A DNA stretch of 64,000 nucleotides, taken from the NCBI GenBank assembly GCA_017607445.1, contig JAEVHH010000002.1, forward strand, positions 1,658,501 to 1,722,500, read 5' to 3'. A program made the translations under genes and the position numbers. Under the pieces are notes generated by a model. That model was given only the letters and a program-made list of their open reading frames with translations. It was not told where the DNA came from and made no database searches. Shown in pieces: positions 45,119 through 56,296 of the stretch; the stretch's first letter is position 1; each line of letters starts with the position of its first letter. Origin of the DNA: Histoplasma ohiense (Eukaryota > Ascomycota > Eurotiomycetes > Onygenales > Ajellomycetaceae).

Positions 45119-46716
45119 ATGAGATTCTTTTCGCACTTATCGTCGGCGTCCACGAGTCAGACATGCACCAACTTCATATTATTTATATTGCTAGGCGTCC
45201 AGGCGGCTCAGGCCCAGAAAGGAATTCCGTTGGACATTAAAGATCCAAGTACGACCCAGTTATCCATTTCCCAGATTGTGTGTGCACTTTCATTGTATAT
45301 CGATTAGCATGACTAACCTTGCCTCTGAATTAGATTCGATCAAGAGTGCAGCGAAAATTGTTGCTGAGAAATTGGTTTCCTATTACACTGGCTGGAAACC
45401 AGGAGATGTGCCTGGCAACTTGCCCGACCCATACTACTGGTGGGAGGCTGGTGCCATGTTCGGCGCGTTAGTTGATTACTGGTACTATACTGGCGATGAT
45501 CAATTCAACAACATTACGACGCAGGCGATACTTTTTCAAGTGGGGAAAAATAAGGACTTCCAGCCTGCTAACCAGTCCCAGACCTCTGGGAACGACGATC
45601 AAGGGTTTTGGGGAATAACTGCTATGGGTGCCGCCGAGGATAAATTCCCGAATCCGCCCCCTGACCAACCGCAATGGCTTGCTCTGGCTCAAGCAGTTTT
45701 TAACACACAAGCAGTCCGGTGGTACAACGGGACCTGTAATGGCGGTCTGAAGTGGTCCATCAACACTTGGGGACGCGGATGGATATACAAAAATACCATT
45801 TCGAATGGATGCTTCTTCAATCTTGCTGCCCGACTAGCGCGGTACACAGGCAATGAAACATATTTTCGCTGGGCGGAATCGTCCTGGAATTGGGTGAGCG
45901 GCGTTGGCCTTGTCAGCCCAAATTTCGAATATTTCGATGGCGCAAGCGATGCTGGAACCGATAATTGCACCAAGAAAACTCACATACCTTGGACTTATAA
46001 TGCCGGAATCTTCATGTCCGGAATCGCCAGCATGTACAACATTGTGAGTTATCATCCCCTCTGTTCTATTCCGTACCTACTGCGCTCCCCAATAAATATT
46101 GATCTCCCGAATAAATATTGATGTAACTATCTCCATATAGACAACTGGCAAGGAACAAGAGGCTTGGAAACAACGTCTCGAAGGAACCATCAAGCAAACA
46201 GAGATTACGTTCTTCCCGGAAAGGAAAGGTCGAGTCATGACCGAAGTTGTTTGTGAGGATGCACCGGGCCTCAAAGTGTGTGATGCAGATCAGCGGTCAT
46301 TCAGAGCTTACCTTTCCCGCTGGATGGGCCTGACCGTAAAACTTGCCCCGTTCTCGAAACCCCTGATCATGCCAATGCTGCAGCGGTCTGCCGAAGCTGC
46401 CGCGAGGCAGTGCAGTGGGCCAGGCAATGTCTGTGGTTTGCGCTGGTCGCACCAAGACAAGTGGGATGGTGACCAAGGCGTGGGCGAGCAAATGGCAGCG
46501 TTGGAGGTGCTCCAAAATAACCTAGTTGACCTAGTTGCCGGCCCTGCAGACGCGAAGACCGGTATTAGCAAGGGTGACCCAAATGCGGGAGAGCGTGTAG
46601 GTAGCAGGCCCGTCGAATTTTCAGAAATTACAACCGGTGATAAAGTTGGGGCTGGCTTTGTGACATCGATAATCTTGTTGGCCGTTCTTGGCGGCGCTTG
46701 GTGGTTGGTTTCCTAG
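45119..46716 (+). CDS. DFG5: GPI-anchored GH76 endo-1,6-alpha-mannosidase (Dfg5/Dcw1 family)
   Basis: Three exons: 45119-45248, 45334-46043, 46141-46716; 471 aa. The N-terminal signal peptide has a FILFILLGVQAAQA core. The GH76 domain begins at SIKSAAKIVAEKLV. The catalytic Asp pair is Asp131/Asp132 in GNDDQGFW. DPYYWWEAGAMFG, TWGRGWIYKNTISNGCFFNL and IPWTYNAGIFMSG are further family blocks. The end has a hydrophobic tail (VGAGFVTSIILLAVLGGAWWLV) typical of a GPI-attachment signal. Family members act at the plasma membrane and wall, cutting GPI-glycan mannose and transferring GPI proteins to beta-glucan. Several N-x-S/T sites are visible (e.g. NNITT, NGTC, NETY). The symbol is by family; Dfg5 and Dcw1 cannot be told apart here. 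Intron 2 carries a short direct repeat of AATAAATATTGAT. Confidence 0.92.
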
Positions 46717-48289
46717 ATGCGAAGAAATAAATGGGCGTAGGGCAGAACGGCTGGCATGTTGGATATCGAAAGATGAACGTAGTTCATGAGGTGACATCAT
46801 TCGTTTCTAGGGGGGTGAGTGGATCAAGAGTTTTGCCCGATAAGAATGAAGGAACCCGCTCTCCCTTCTATAATGTCCATGTTTCGTGCTTTCAGCCCTG
46901 TTTATTTCACTTACTGGTGGGAACTGACTGCAAGTAGGAGGATGTTTTTGTCCATTTTTCTTCCATTGCCTGACTTCCCACCACCGTCCCGTGTTTATTT
47001 ATTTGCATATTATCATTATCTATTGGTTTTATCCTGCATCGCTTGCGGTTCTATTGCCGCCTGTTTCCCTTACGATTCTTCATTATTTCTCATTGCTTGC
47101 AATACTCCGTGTCTCTTGATTCCTCCATTTTTCGTACTGGTCCTTTTCTTCTGCTTTCTTCCTTTCTCATTTCCTTTTCGTTACCCCTCTGTAACTTATC
47201 CTGGGTTGGGCAAAACATGTTATTTTGTGGTATTTTCATCTTATATTAGTTATTGTTATGTGTTGTAGAAGAATGAAAAAAGAAGAAAAAAATAAAAAAA
47301 AATAACCACCCCTGAAGACACCGTGTATTTTCTTTCCTTTTATGCTAAACGCTGACATCATTTCTTTTCTTCTTCTTCATTAACTATTTTCCACTGGCTG
47401 GCCTATCTTTACTACTGCATAAGACTTTTTAACACACAAGCGCTCACCTGGTAGTATCGAATCCTCTTTCTTATCCACGGAAATAACTAACGGCTACGGA
47501 TTACGTTGACCAGGTTGAGCGTCACGAATAGTTATATCAATATGGTAGCCAGAAGAGGAACTCCACTTTGCTCTGTTTTGTTGCCCGCCCCCCTTCCCTT
47601 TTTTTTTTTTTTTTTCCTTTTTTTTTTTTCTTTCGTTTTAGTGATCGAGTTTCGCTGTTCAGTTGGGGTCTTATGGAATAATACCCCTTCTCCTCCTACG
47701 TTCGCTCCAGAAGAAACCAGAAAGCTAAGCTGACAAGCATGGTTTTATTTATTTACCAGAATTGGTCTCTTACGAGGGATAGTGGTTTTTTCGCAGAAGG
47801 CAAAAGGAGAAATTGACACGAGATGGTCAATGCCCTCCTTTCCGCCCCCCCTTTTTCATTCAAGTATAAATTGCCCATGGTACAATTTTATGGGGGAGTT
47901 CCTCCTAGGTATTACATCTATCGTACAGTCTCATGTCGCAACTGATGAACTCCGTGGAAGATTTCGAGGGGATGTATATATACACGATAGTGGGTAGAAT
48001 AATGGTGAGAAGTGAGATTGTATCCTTCAAGGGGGAAAAAAAAAATAAAATAAAATAAAATAAAATCCCACAAACTCCGTAGACTCCTGCGGCGCAAATC
48101 CCCACATCAAGACCGAGGTGAAAAGTACGCCTCTTGGCTCGCCAGGGATTTTGTTGAGGATGCGGTGATCGGACCGAGCCTCCGAACCAAGAAAAGAAAG
48201 AACGAAAACTCGTCGCTTCAGGGCGGGGAGATATGTAGTCGGATGTTACCAGTCAAAACAAAAACGGAGCGGAGCGGAGCGGAGCGCGA
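46717..48289. other. T-rich intergenic region between convergent genes
   Basis: 3' flanks of the mannosidase and CBP4. Long T-rich stretches (about 46950-47270 and 47598-47640) give apparent hydrophobic frames that I do not regard as genes. A (TAAAA)n run lies at 48040-48066 and a (GGAGC)n run at 48266-48285. Confidence 0.5.
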
Positions 48290-49089
48290 CTACGACCCTT
48301 CCGCCAGCTCCTTTCTGATCTGGGCCTTTTGTCTCTCCGCTTCTTCCAGTTCTGCTTTTCGTCGTGTCTCGACTTCTCTGCGGTTCGTGGTTTCGGATTC
48401 CTTTATGGCATGCCAGACTATATATATTGTGTTAAGATACGAGACGAGATTATTTGTTTGGAAGTTGAAATTAGATTTGAGATGAGGGCGAAAAGGGAGA
48501 GGGGGTGTTGGAGGGTTGGGTTCGAAAGGATTGAAAGGAAAGGACAGGTTGATGGAAAGAGAGAGGGGCAGGCAGGTAGAAGAAGAAGAAGAAGAAGAAG
48601 CGAAGCGCCCCCACGTACTGGATTTATCAGACTTCGCGTGCGTCTTCAATTGCGTGACAAATGAATCAAAGTCCTTTTGTCTCTGGTCGCGCGTTTCTAG
48701 GTTCCGTTTTTGGAGTTCCGGGTTGAATTTCTAGATGGTTTCCCCGATTTTGCTTTGGTCAGTTTTCCGGATATTCATTCCTCCTCGCACGAATTTGCGC
48801 GCAAACGAGGAAAGGAAAAAAAAGTTCAACTCTCCGACAGCCATGTGCGGAACGTATGTGCTTTTGTTTGGTATGTGCAATTTATGATGTACTTGCGGTA
48901 GGTAAGCGTACCTGGAATAATTCCTCCTCTGTTGGTCGCACATACTGGACAAGAGCTGGCCCGCCAATGCAGAGCAGTGCGCCGCTATTGTAAAGATATT
49001 TGTCAGGTAGGTAATGATAATAGAATGGGGCGAAGTTGGGGGAAGACCTACGCCCCTAGCATCTTTACCGTAGTACCTATTCTGGGCAT
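48290..49089 (-). CDS. CBP4: cytochrome bc1 complex assembly factor Cbp4
   Basis: Four very short exons on the minus strand: 49089-49052, 48984-48912, 48730-48619, 48417-48290; 116 aa. The joins give MPRIGTTVKML, then a membrane span GALLCIGGPALVQYV, then the hallmark RPTEEELFQKFNPELQKRNL. QLKTHAKSDKSIWHAIKESE follows, split by the last intron exactly inside the usual KSDK(P/S)IW motif, and a charged coiled-coil tail (ETRRKAELEEAERQKAQIRK). All phases agree. Cbp4 is a small inner-mitochondrial-membrane protein that protects newly made cytochrome b during complex III assembly. The first exon (12 codons) uses donor GC|GTAGGT, and the resulting Ala-Gly join fits relatives. Single-frame ORF finding would show only the last exon. 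Confidence 0.87.
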
Positions 49090-52012
49090 TTTTTTCCCAC
49101 GTTTTTACTATTGCGATTCGAGCGGGATTCGGGAAGGAAACTTCGGGAGGGAATAAATGTTATAGTGGGGGGCCGCGATCCGACCGGGCCGGCTAAGGAT
49201 ACGAGGTAGGTTGCAAGGGAGTGTCTCCGGTTGCTCCAAATGGGCGAGACCAAATTTGATGCATCAATGACCACGAGATTTCGTGCTGGTTGTTGCTCCG
49301 GGCGCGAGAACGAGTTTGTCGTATTGGAGGTTTTCGGATTCGGAGCTTGTAGCGGAGGTCGAGTATGTGGCGCAGTCGGCCCAAACCGGATATGGCTGAG
49401 CCATGTATGTGGCGGTGCATCGGACTCAAATACTAGTATCCTTACCGTTTCAATTTTGGTAACATTTCAACGGAGGATACACCAATTTCCAGAGGATGCT
49501 GGCAGTATGTGGACTGGGAAACAGCGATCTGGGATAAGGTATCCCCGATTTTTCTACAGTCGTGAGCTCCCTGATCCCAGCGCAGGCTATCAATTGCGCA
49601 CTTGTGGGGCCCGAGAAAGAACCGTCAGTTGGCGGATAATGCCAATCGAATTCATTCCTCAGGGATGGAGGTTCTACGAAGTACCTCAATAAATAATTAT
49701 TTGCCTCTTCCCCCCCCCCCCCAACTGTATGGCAGACAGGCAGTGGATGGAAGCCAGGCCATTGTGTATCACTTGGGTTGAGGGATTTGAAGTCAACCTG
49801 CACAATATCGAGTCGGTTGATATTTCTTGCTGGTTGGCTGTGGAAACCATATGAAACCAACCAACCAAGCCCTCAGGGTCGTGGTATGACTCCTCATTCG
49901 CTGTCGTTATGTGGTTCAGGTGCGAAAGATGTGCTTGGGCAGCAGCAAGAAACAATGCTGCTTCGTCAACCAGCAACAAGGGCGCGATCAGCATTCATTG
50001 ACCCTTCATATTTAACCTGCCCGCTGTGCGGTGAATATTTTTGAGAATTGTGAAAGACGAACACTGAGCTATAGGATGTGTTGGCACTTCTGTTGGAGCC
50101 TATTAGGCAACTAGGGCAAAAGAGCTCAATTACCACTGGCGCCGTGGTGGTACTAGTATAGCACGAATCAATCCTTCCAACGGAGCCTTCCAAGGTTGGT
50201 GTCCCCATCACGTGATATCAAACGGTCACATGATTCTCGTTCACCTCTCTAAAGTAGCTAGAAACTATCAAGTTGATCACCAACAGGATGTTTAAAAAAA
50301 AAAAAAAAAAAAAAAAATGAGCCCGACGATGATATCGCAACTCGGAATGACAACTGCGTCATTGGCCAGTCGTGGTGACATTTGTCCTGAATTCTGGAGT
50401 TTCGCCCCTTGCCATTGGTTTCACAGAAATTTTTAGCCTGACACATCAGTGAAACGTTGTGGGAGACGCAAACAAGGAATTGGATATCCCTTTTCCGATA
50501 TCAGATCTTTTCTTTGTTTGATTCTTGAGCGTTCGCAGACACGTATTGGCACCTTGGCACCTTATTCTTCCCGTTCTCCTGGATGAGCGGAGAAATTTCT
50601 TTCCAAGAACAAGATAGAGATGGAGAAAATATGGGACAGCAGTTGGTGGTGACACTATTTGACCGAGGCACTCGTAATGTCATTTTGTAGAATTCAAGAA
50701 TAAGAAAGGTTTCAACAAAGCAAAGGGAAGATCTGTCTTACCACTATGATTCCTATCTATTTAAGTCGCCGGGTCGGTATTGGGTAGAAAAACTTCGACG
50801 GCTGATGATGAGAAATATTCCTTGTCGACGCTATGGATGGACAAACCTGGCATCCCACATCAGCACTTGGGGACTTGGAGAAGCTCTAGGACCCAGACGA
50901 GAAGTCAATTTATTTCGAGGGACTGGGCCCTGGGGAGACCTTGGAAACATGGGAGCTCCGCCCAATTGAGCGCATGATGGAGAATTCTTCCTCTGCCACA
51001 GCCGGGTGAGGACAATTAAGAGATGCGACAGTACGGAGTAGATCTGACCAGCTGGCCCACGTACATGTCATAATATAGTATCCAGGATACTGGCCGTTCG
51101 TTGAATACCTCCAGGGCCGCCCAAGCTAAACGCAACGGGCCCTGGCTCTAGCCCGCAGCGTGTATTGCATCCACGTATTTTTGGTTCGTCTGGCATCCGG
51201 TAATAACTTACCACAGTCACGTTTTCTGCAAGGGGGAACAGGGGAACATCGACTTCAAATCTTCAATTTCTGCCTCCGCGACTAGCCATTTCTGCTCTCC
51301 GCTTCGGTCGCCTCCATCGATCCTCTCCTGCGTGGCTGCTACTGGGGGATTCCTCATCTGGTGCTGGCATCATTGCATTGAGCAGATCAGACCTTTGTCA
51401 GTACTAGTGATTGGCTGCCCTTGCATTGCGCTACGGCCAAAACCCCCCTCGTGCTGCCAGCGGCATAGGGGCATGTGAGACTTCGCAACACCCAGTTGCA
51501 CAGCTTGTCATTCGTTTCTCTCTCCTGATACTTTATAAGGCGCGTTCTCTGCTGCGCGCTTCTTTTGTGCCGACACCCGCCAATGTTGGCTTTGCTGGTG
51601 GGCAGGCTCCTTTCGTGATTGCATTTCACATCTTCCGATGCGCACCAGTTCTTATCTTGATAATACATACACATGGCCTATAGTTAATTCCGGGTAGATC
51701 CAAGTCCCTGCCATCGCGATTAGTTAAGGGTCATTTGTCACTCTTCAAATACGCCCTTCTGTTTCGAATTTGGTGAAACACCTTTCACACCTAAAGCATT
51801 TACCTCCCGTCACTAGCTTCATTCGTGGTACGAATTTAGCCCAGACCCGTCCATACTACTATCATCTTTTCGAAGTAATCAATCAGTGGCTAATTTTAGT
51901 CTTCCAGGTGTTGTTATTCGTTACATCCTTCAACTTCTCCCAAGTTTCCAACATCTAACGAAAGCAGAGCTCGAATGCTTGGAAACAGCACCTGCTGAAG
52001 GAATAGCTCGCA
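49090..52012. other. 2.9-kb gene-poor region between divergent genes
   Basis: It lies between CBP4 and SKT5, which point away from each other. It contains a C10 run near 49712, an A-tract (50292-50317), and one TACGGAGTA copy (51032-51040). Overlapping short frames at 49231-49994 have no recognisable domain. The last 200 bases are the SKT5 5' leader. Confidence 0.5.
50292..50317. repeat. A-tract of about 26 bases
   Basis: Adenine homopolymer in the gene-poor region between CBP4 and SKT5. No retroelement sequence was recognised beside it. Confidence 0.75.
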
Positions 52013-54885
52013 ATGGCATATCCGCAGAGGGGAGTCCCTCCTCACAGACAATACAACGACAGACCACCCCCACCTCAGAATTATGGATACCAGAGTCGGG
52101 GACGAGGGGGTTATGGGCCTGGGCCACGGAATCCAAACTATGACAACCGTAGACAATACCACGATGAGCGTGGGGGTTATGGAGGAGGTGGTGGACAACG
52201 AGGTCGTGGATTCCATGATCCATATGCTCCTCCGAACCGAGGGCGTGGAGGCCCGCCGCCTGATCGACATGGATATGGTGAGCGTCGTCCTATGAACGGA
52301 CCACCGCCAGGACCACCACCAGGACAGCTGCCGCCAAATTTTGATAAATCATTCCCTCGACCTCCCCCACTCCAGAATAGACCAAGGCATCGTAAGTTGA
52401 AACACAACGACGACAACTGTTCCGGGCGCTTTTTAATACTGACAAGTTTACGCAGCTAACGATGCGCAACCATTGTCCCCTACACATGCGGGAGGAACCC
52501 CATTTGATAATCCTTTTCCTTCATTTCCAAGGAGGCGGATGAGTTCAGACGAATTCGACAAGCGAATGGGTGCCTTGGATCTAAATGACTCCACTATGCG
52601 CCCTCCTGAACAAAGACCGCATACTTCAAACTCCAACCGCCCACCTCGACAAAGACCCGATGAGATGCCGGCTTGGGGTGGTGCACCTAGCGGTAAAAAT
52701 ATGCCACACCGAACGGATGTTGAACCTCCGATGGGACCAAAAAGGAGTGCGACGATGCCTCTGAGCCAAAATTCGGCTGGACCCCAGTATCCAGGCCAGC
52801 AGCCATGGCAGGAATCGCCTATGCCAGCTCCAGTGATGGCTGGAGATCAGAACCCCAATATCGTACCTTATTCAGAGGGCGACTCAGTGGACAATGGCAA
52901 AGACCTGCCGGATGACTTCCTTGATGCTTACCTCGGAGCCAATGGCCCACGAGAGTCGGATATGCCAAATTTTAGTGCAATGTCAGATGCTCCTGATGAT
53001 AACATTGTGCCCGTTGATAAGCCGGGTGTTAACGGCTCGTCGACTTCTAATACTGGCAACGGTTACACTGCTTATCGTCCTGGAGCACCCGCTTCAAGCA
53101 ACGCAAGTCATTCACCGGCAAATCAATTTGAGAACGCCGGGTTCCAGTTTGATCTTCCTCCCTCTCCAGGGGCAGCATACGACCAGCGGCGGCTGGTTGA
53201 TGAGTATGGCCCACCCTCGACTGGTGCTTATCCCGCTCGCCAACCAACTGGAGGTATGGCAGCCGGACCTGCATATCATGGAGATCCGGGAGGTGGGATG
53301 GGTGGATATGGCTCTCGACCGCCACCCAAGCGATACAGTCCCCCGGGTCAAGGTGCGCATATGCAGTATCCTGGTGATCAAACTGCGTACCAGAATCAAC
53401 CCGGCGGCGTTTCTCTGGCAGATAACCCATCTCAATATCCGGATATGCTTCCTCGTCACCCAGCTCCATTCCGCCTTGGTCTCGAACAAGGGGCAAAACC
53501 TCCCCCAATTCGGCAATACGATAATCCTCCCCCAATGCCACCACAAGGCCAATCCGGCCAAGGACGAGCCCCACCACCCCCTCAATTGCATGATAGGCCG
53601 ACCTCGGTACCCCTTACACTCGAGGAGCTTAATCGTATCCAACTAACGGCTAAGAATAACCCTTCGGATCACAAAGCCCAACTTTTCCTTGCTAAGAAGC
53701 TCGTTGAAGCATCTGTAGTTTTGGTGGATGACAACGGAAGGGCTGATTTAAGAACTAAAAACAAGAACCGGGAACGGTATATTTTTGATGCGCACAAAAT
53801 AGTCAAGAAGCTTGTGAGCGCAGGCTACCCGCCTGCAATGTTTTACCTAGCAGATTGCTATGGCGAAGGCCAACTCGGTCTAGAAGTTGATCAACGCGAA
53901 GCTTTCTCGCTGTACCAATCTGCTGCGAAGGCCGGTCATCCGGAATCTGCCTATAGATTAGCGGTCTGTTGTGAGATGGGCTATGAAGGTGGAGGAGGCA
54001 CAAAGCGGGATCCAATGAAGGCTGTACAATGGTATAGGCGCGCCGCGGCATTGGGCGATACCCCTGCGATGTATAAGATGGGCATGATTCTCCTGAAGGG
54101 TCTATTAGGACAGCAGAAGAACCCTCGGGAAGGGGTGTCCTGGCTGAAACGAGCCGCTGAACGTGCGGATGAGAGTAATCCACATGCGCTCCACGAGCTG
54201 GCGTTGTTGTACGAGAACCCGAATGGAATTGACGCTATCATCCAGGACGAAGCGTATTCCCTCGAACTTTTAGAACAAGCCGCGGAGCTGGGGTACAAGT
54301 TTTCGCAATACCGTCTCGGTATTGCGTATGAGCATGGCCTGCTTGGATGTCCAGTCGATCCACGCACGAGTATCATGTGGTACTCGCAGGCGGCTGCGCA
54401 AGGCGAGCACCAGGCAGAGCTCTCACTTTCCGGTTGGTACCTTACTGGGGCCGAAGGGATTTTGCAGCAGAGTGATACGGAGGCATATTTGTGGGCACGC
54501 AAGGCCGCACTAGCTGGATTGGCAAAGGCAGAGTATGCAATGGGTTATTTCACTGAAGTTGGTATCGGAGTTCCAGCCAACTTGGAAGATGCCAAGAGGT
54601 GGTACTGGAAAGCGTCGTGTAAGTTCTATTTTGCTTTATTATCCTCCGGATCCCTCTTTCATCTCTCATCATATTTATTCTCTTTGTCGTTTGGCTGGTC
54701 GTATTTGATATATTTCCACTCCCCGCATTCTGACGTCTCAATCTGTTTTTTTCCTAGCCCAAAACTTCATGAAAGCCCGCGAACGTCTGGAGGATCTGAA
54801 GCGCGGTGGTGCCAAAATGCAGAAAACCCGAGTTTCGCGGTCCGCAGTCAACAATCAGAATCAAGGTGACTGTATCGTCATGTGA
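52013..54885 (+). CDS. SKT5: chitin synthase activator Skt5/Chs4-type, Sel1-repeat protein with C-terminal CaaX
   Basis: Three exons: 52013-52391, 52456-54618, 54758-54885; 889 aa. The N-terminal 500 residues are disordered: Gly/Arg/Tyr-rich at the start (RGG-like repeats), then Pro/Gln-rich. TSVPLTLEELNRIQLTAKNN opens the conserved part. Sel1-like repeats run from about 583 to 848 (e.g. AMFYLADCYGEG, SAYRLAVCCEMGYEGG, SQYRLGIAYEHGLLG, AEYAMGYFTEVGIG). The spliced last exon ends in CIVM, a CaaX prenylation motif matching yeast Chs4 practice. Skt5 recruits and activates chitin synthase III at the bud neck, septum and tip. Without the last intron the frame would run to about 54869 and miss the CaaX box. 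The symbol is by ortholog family. Confidence 0.93.
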
Positions 54886-55944
54886 AACATCCATGAACAG
54901 CCAAACTCTTTTCTGTTCTAAATTTGCACGAATGTGTCCAATGATTATTTCGTTTCTCCCGGAGTCACATTCGCGGGGGTATGGGGGGGGAGATGGGAGA
55001 GATACTGTATCCTCACTGAGCCCCCACCTGAACTTCTGGATATTTTTCTCTTTTTTGTCTTTATTCTCTCTCCTCCCCTGTTCGTATTCTTCTTCCCCTT
55101 CGTATTCTGACAACCCCCTATCAGACCTACATAATAATGATGATATCTTTACCTTTCCCCCTTCTACCCATTCGCATGTTCACTTTTTCAGATTTGATTT
55201 CAAACCTTTTAAATTCACCCTTCCCCTTTCTTGTTGATCTTCTTGTAATATTCCTTTACCCATTACTGGGACCAACTTCCCACCACGTATGCTTCATGAC
55301 ATGATAAACTGGATATAGAATTTTTGAACTAGGGAAGTTAGGGATATGGCATACGTGTATTTCGTGGACGTACGAAATTGTGGTATAGGTAACCGGGACG
55401 CATCAGGGTTTTTTATTCATGACAGTCATATCAACATGGAAATCTTCACCTTTTTCAATTTCCCTTTTAGTTCTCTTCCTTTTTATCTTTCTTCTTCCCC
55501 CTTTTCGACAGAAGGTAGCGACATACATATCCCACCTAATTATAAGCTCTAGCCACGCCTCTCAATGAATTAGCGTATATTCATGTTATGTCTGCACCTT
55601 GCTTTGCCAACGCCACGGCCAGCCATGATGTGGCGCGAATGCGGAATTGCAGCGCAGGCCCGTAGAATGCCGAGACGGGGATTAAACATAGGTGTTGAAT
55701 AGTTACAGCAAAGAAAGGGAAAGATTCATAATCACAGCGGGTCCCAACATCCCTTCAGAACATAACTGCACATAAATGAGAGTACTAGAGGCTCTTCTAT
55801 GCTCGCATCTTGACCGTGGTCACCGGAGAGCCAACCCTCATTTTGTGTAACATCAACTTCTGCAGCAAGGGCTGGAAGATAAATAAATAAATACAGCACA
55901 AATTATAGGCGTGGGGTATATGATTTAAGCATTGCCTATTCCTA
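54886..55944. other. intergenic region downstream of SKT5
   Basis: About 1.06 kb between the SKT5 stop and the polyproline upstream ORF. T/C-rich 3' flank, and no supported gene. Confidence 0.5.
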
Positions 55945-56073
55945 ATGCCCAACCTCCCGCTCCAACAAGCCGTGACAATAATCACAGCAAAAGCCAGAGC
56001 AGCAGCAGCAGCACCACCACCACCACCACCACCACCACCACCACCACCACCACCACCACCAACGCAGCATTAA
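55945..56073 (+). other. short upstream ORF encoding an Ala-Pro16 peptide
   Basis: ATG at 55945 begins a 42-codon frame. It has a 17-residue front part (MPNLPLQQAVTIITAKA), then one Arg, five Ala (GCA) and 16 consecutive Pro (CCA) codons, then Thr-Gln-His and TAA at 56071. It lies about 220 bases before the dioxygenase start codon. I could not find a splice donor that would join it to the dioxygenase. If it is in the mRNA leader, it would be a polyproline uORF, a class able to slow ribosomes. Transcription is not shown by sequence. Confidence 0.4.
56012..56061. repeat. (CAC)16 trinucleotide repeat
   Basis: About 50 bases of perfect CAC/CCA repeat, following a shorter AGC repeat. It reads as polyproline in the ATG frame of the upstream ORF. 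Confidence 0.95.
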
Positions 56074-56296
56074 TAACCTGACACTCCTCCTTCCTCTCCT
56101 CCTAGGAATCTTGATATCGTACATCACCGTGCCATCCTCGACTCTCATCACTCTGACAGCAACGGTGCGGACGACGTTACTGAATCCTGCGGCACCCTTT
56201 CATACCACGCTTCTGCGCACGAGGGGCTATTCTGTTGAAGGAGAGGGGAAGAAGATCGTAGCGAGCAAGAACACAGGAGTGAGCGCTGAGGTCGCA

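Noticed and set aside
46819..47268. 149-codon hydrophobic frame downstream of the mannosidase
   Set aside because: It reads through a T-rich 3' flank. The hydrophobicity is a composition effect; no conserved motif.
49450..49994. overlapping 136- and 102-codon minus-strand frames
   Set aside because: No domain. They overlap each other and lack fungal exon structure I could support.
55942..56151. polytryptophan/polycysteine frame on the minus strand
   Set aside because: It is only the CAC repeat read on the other strand.
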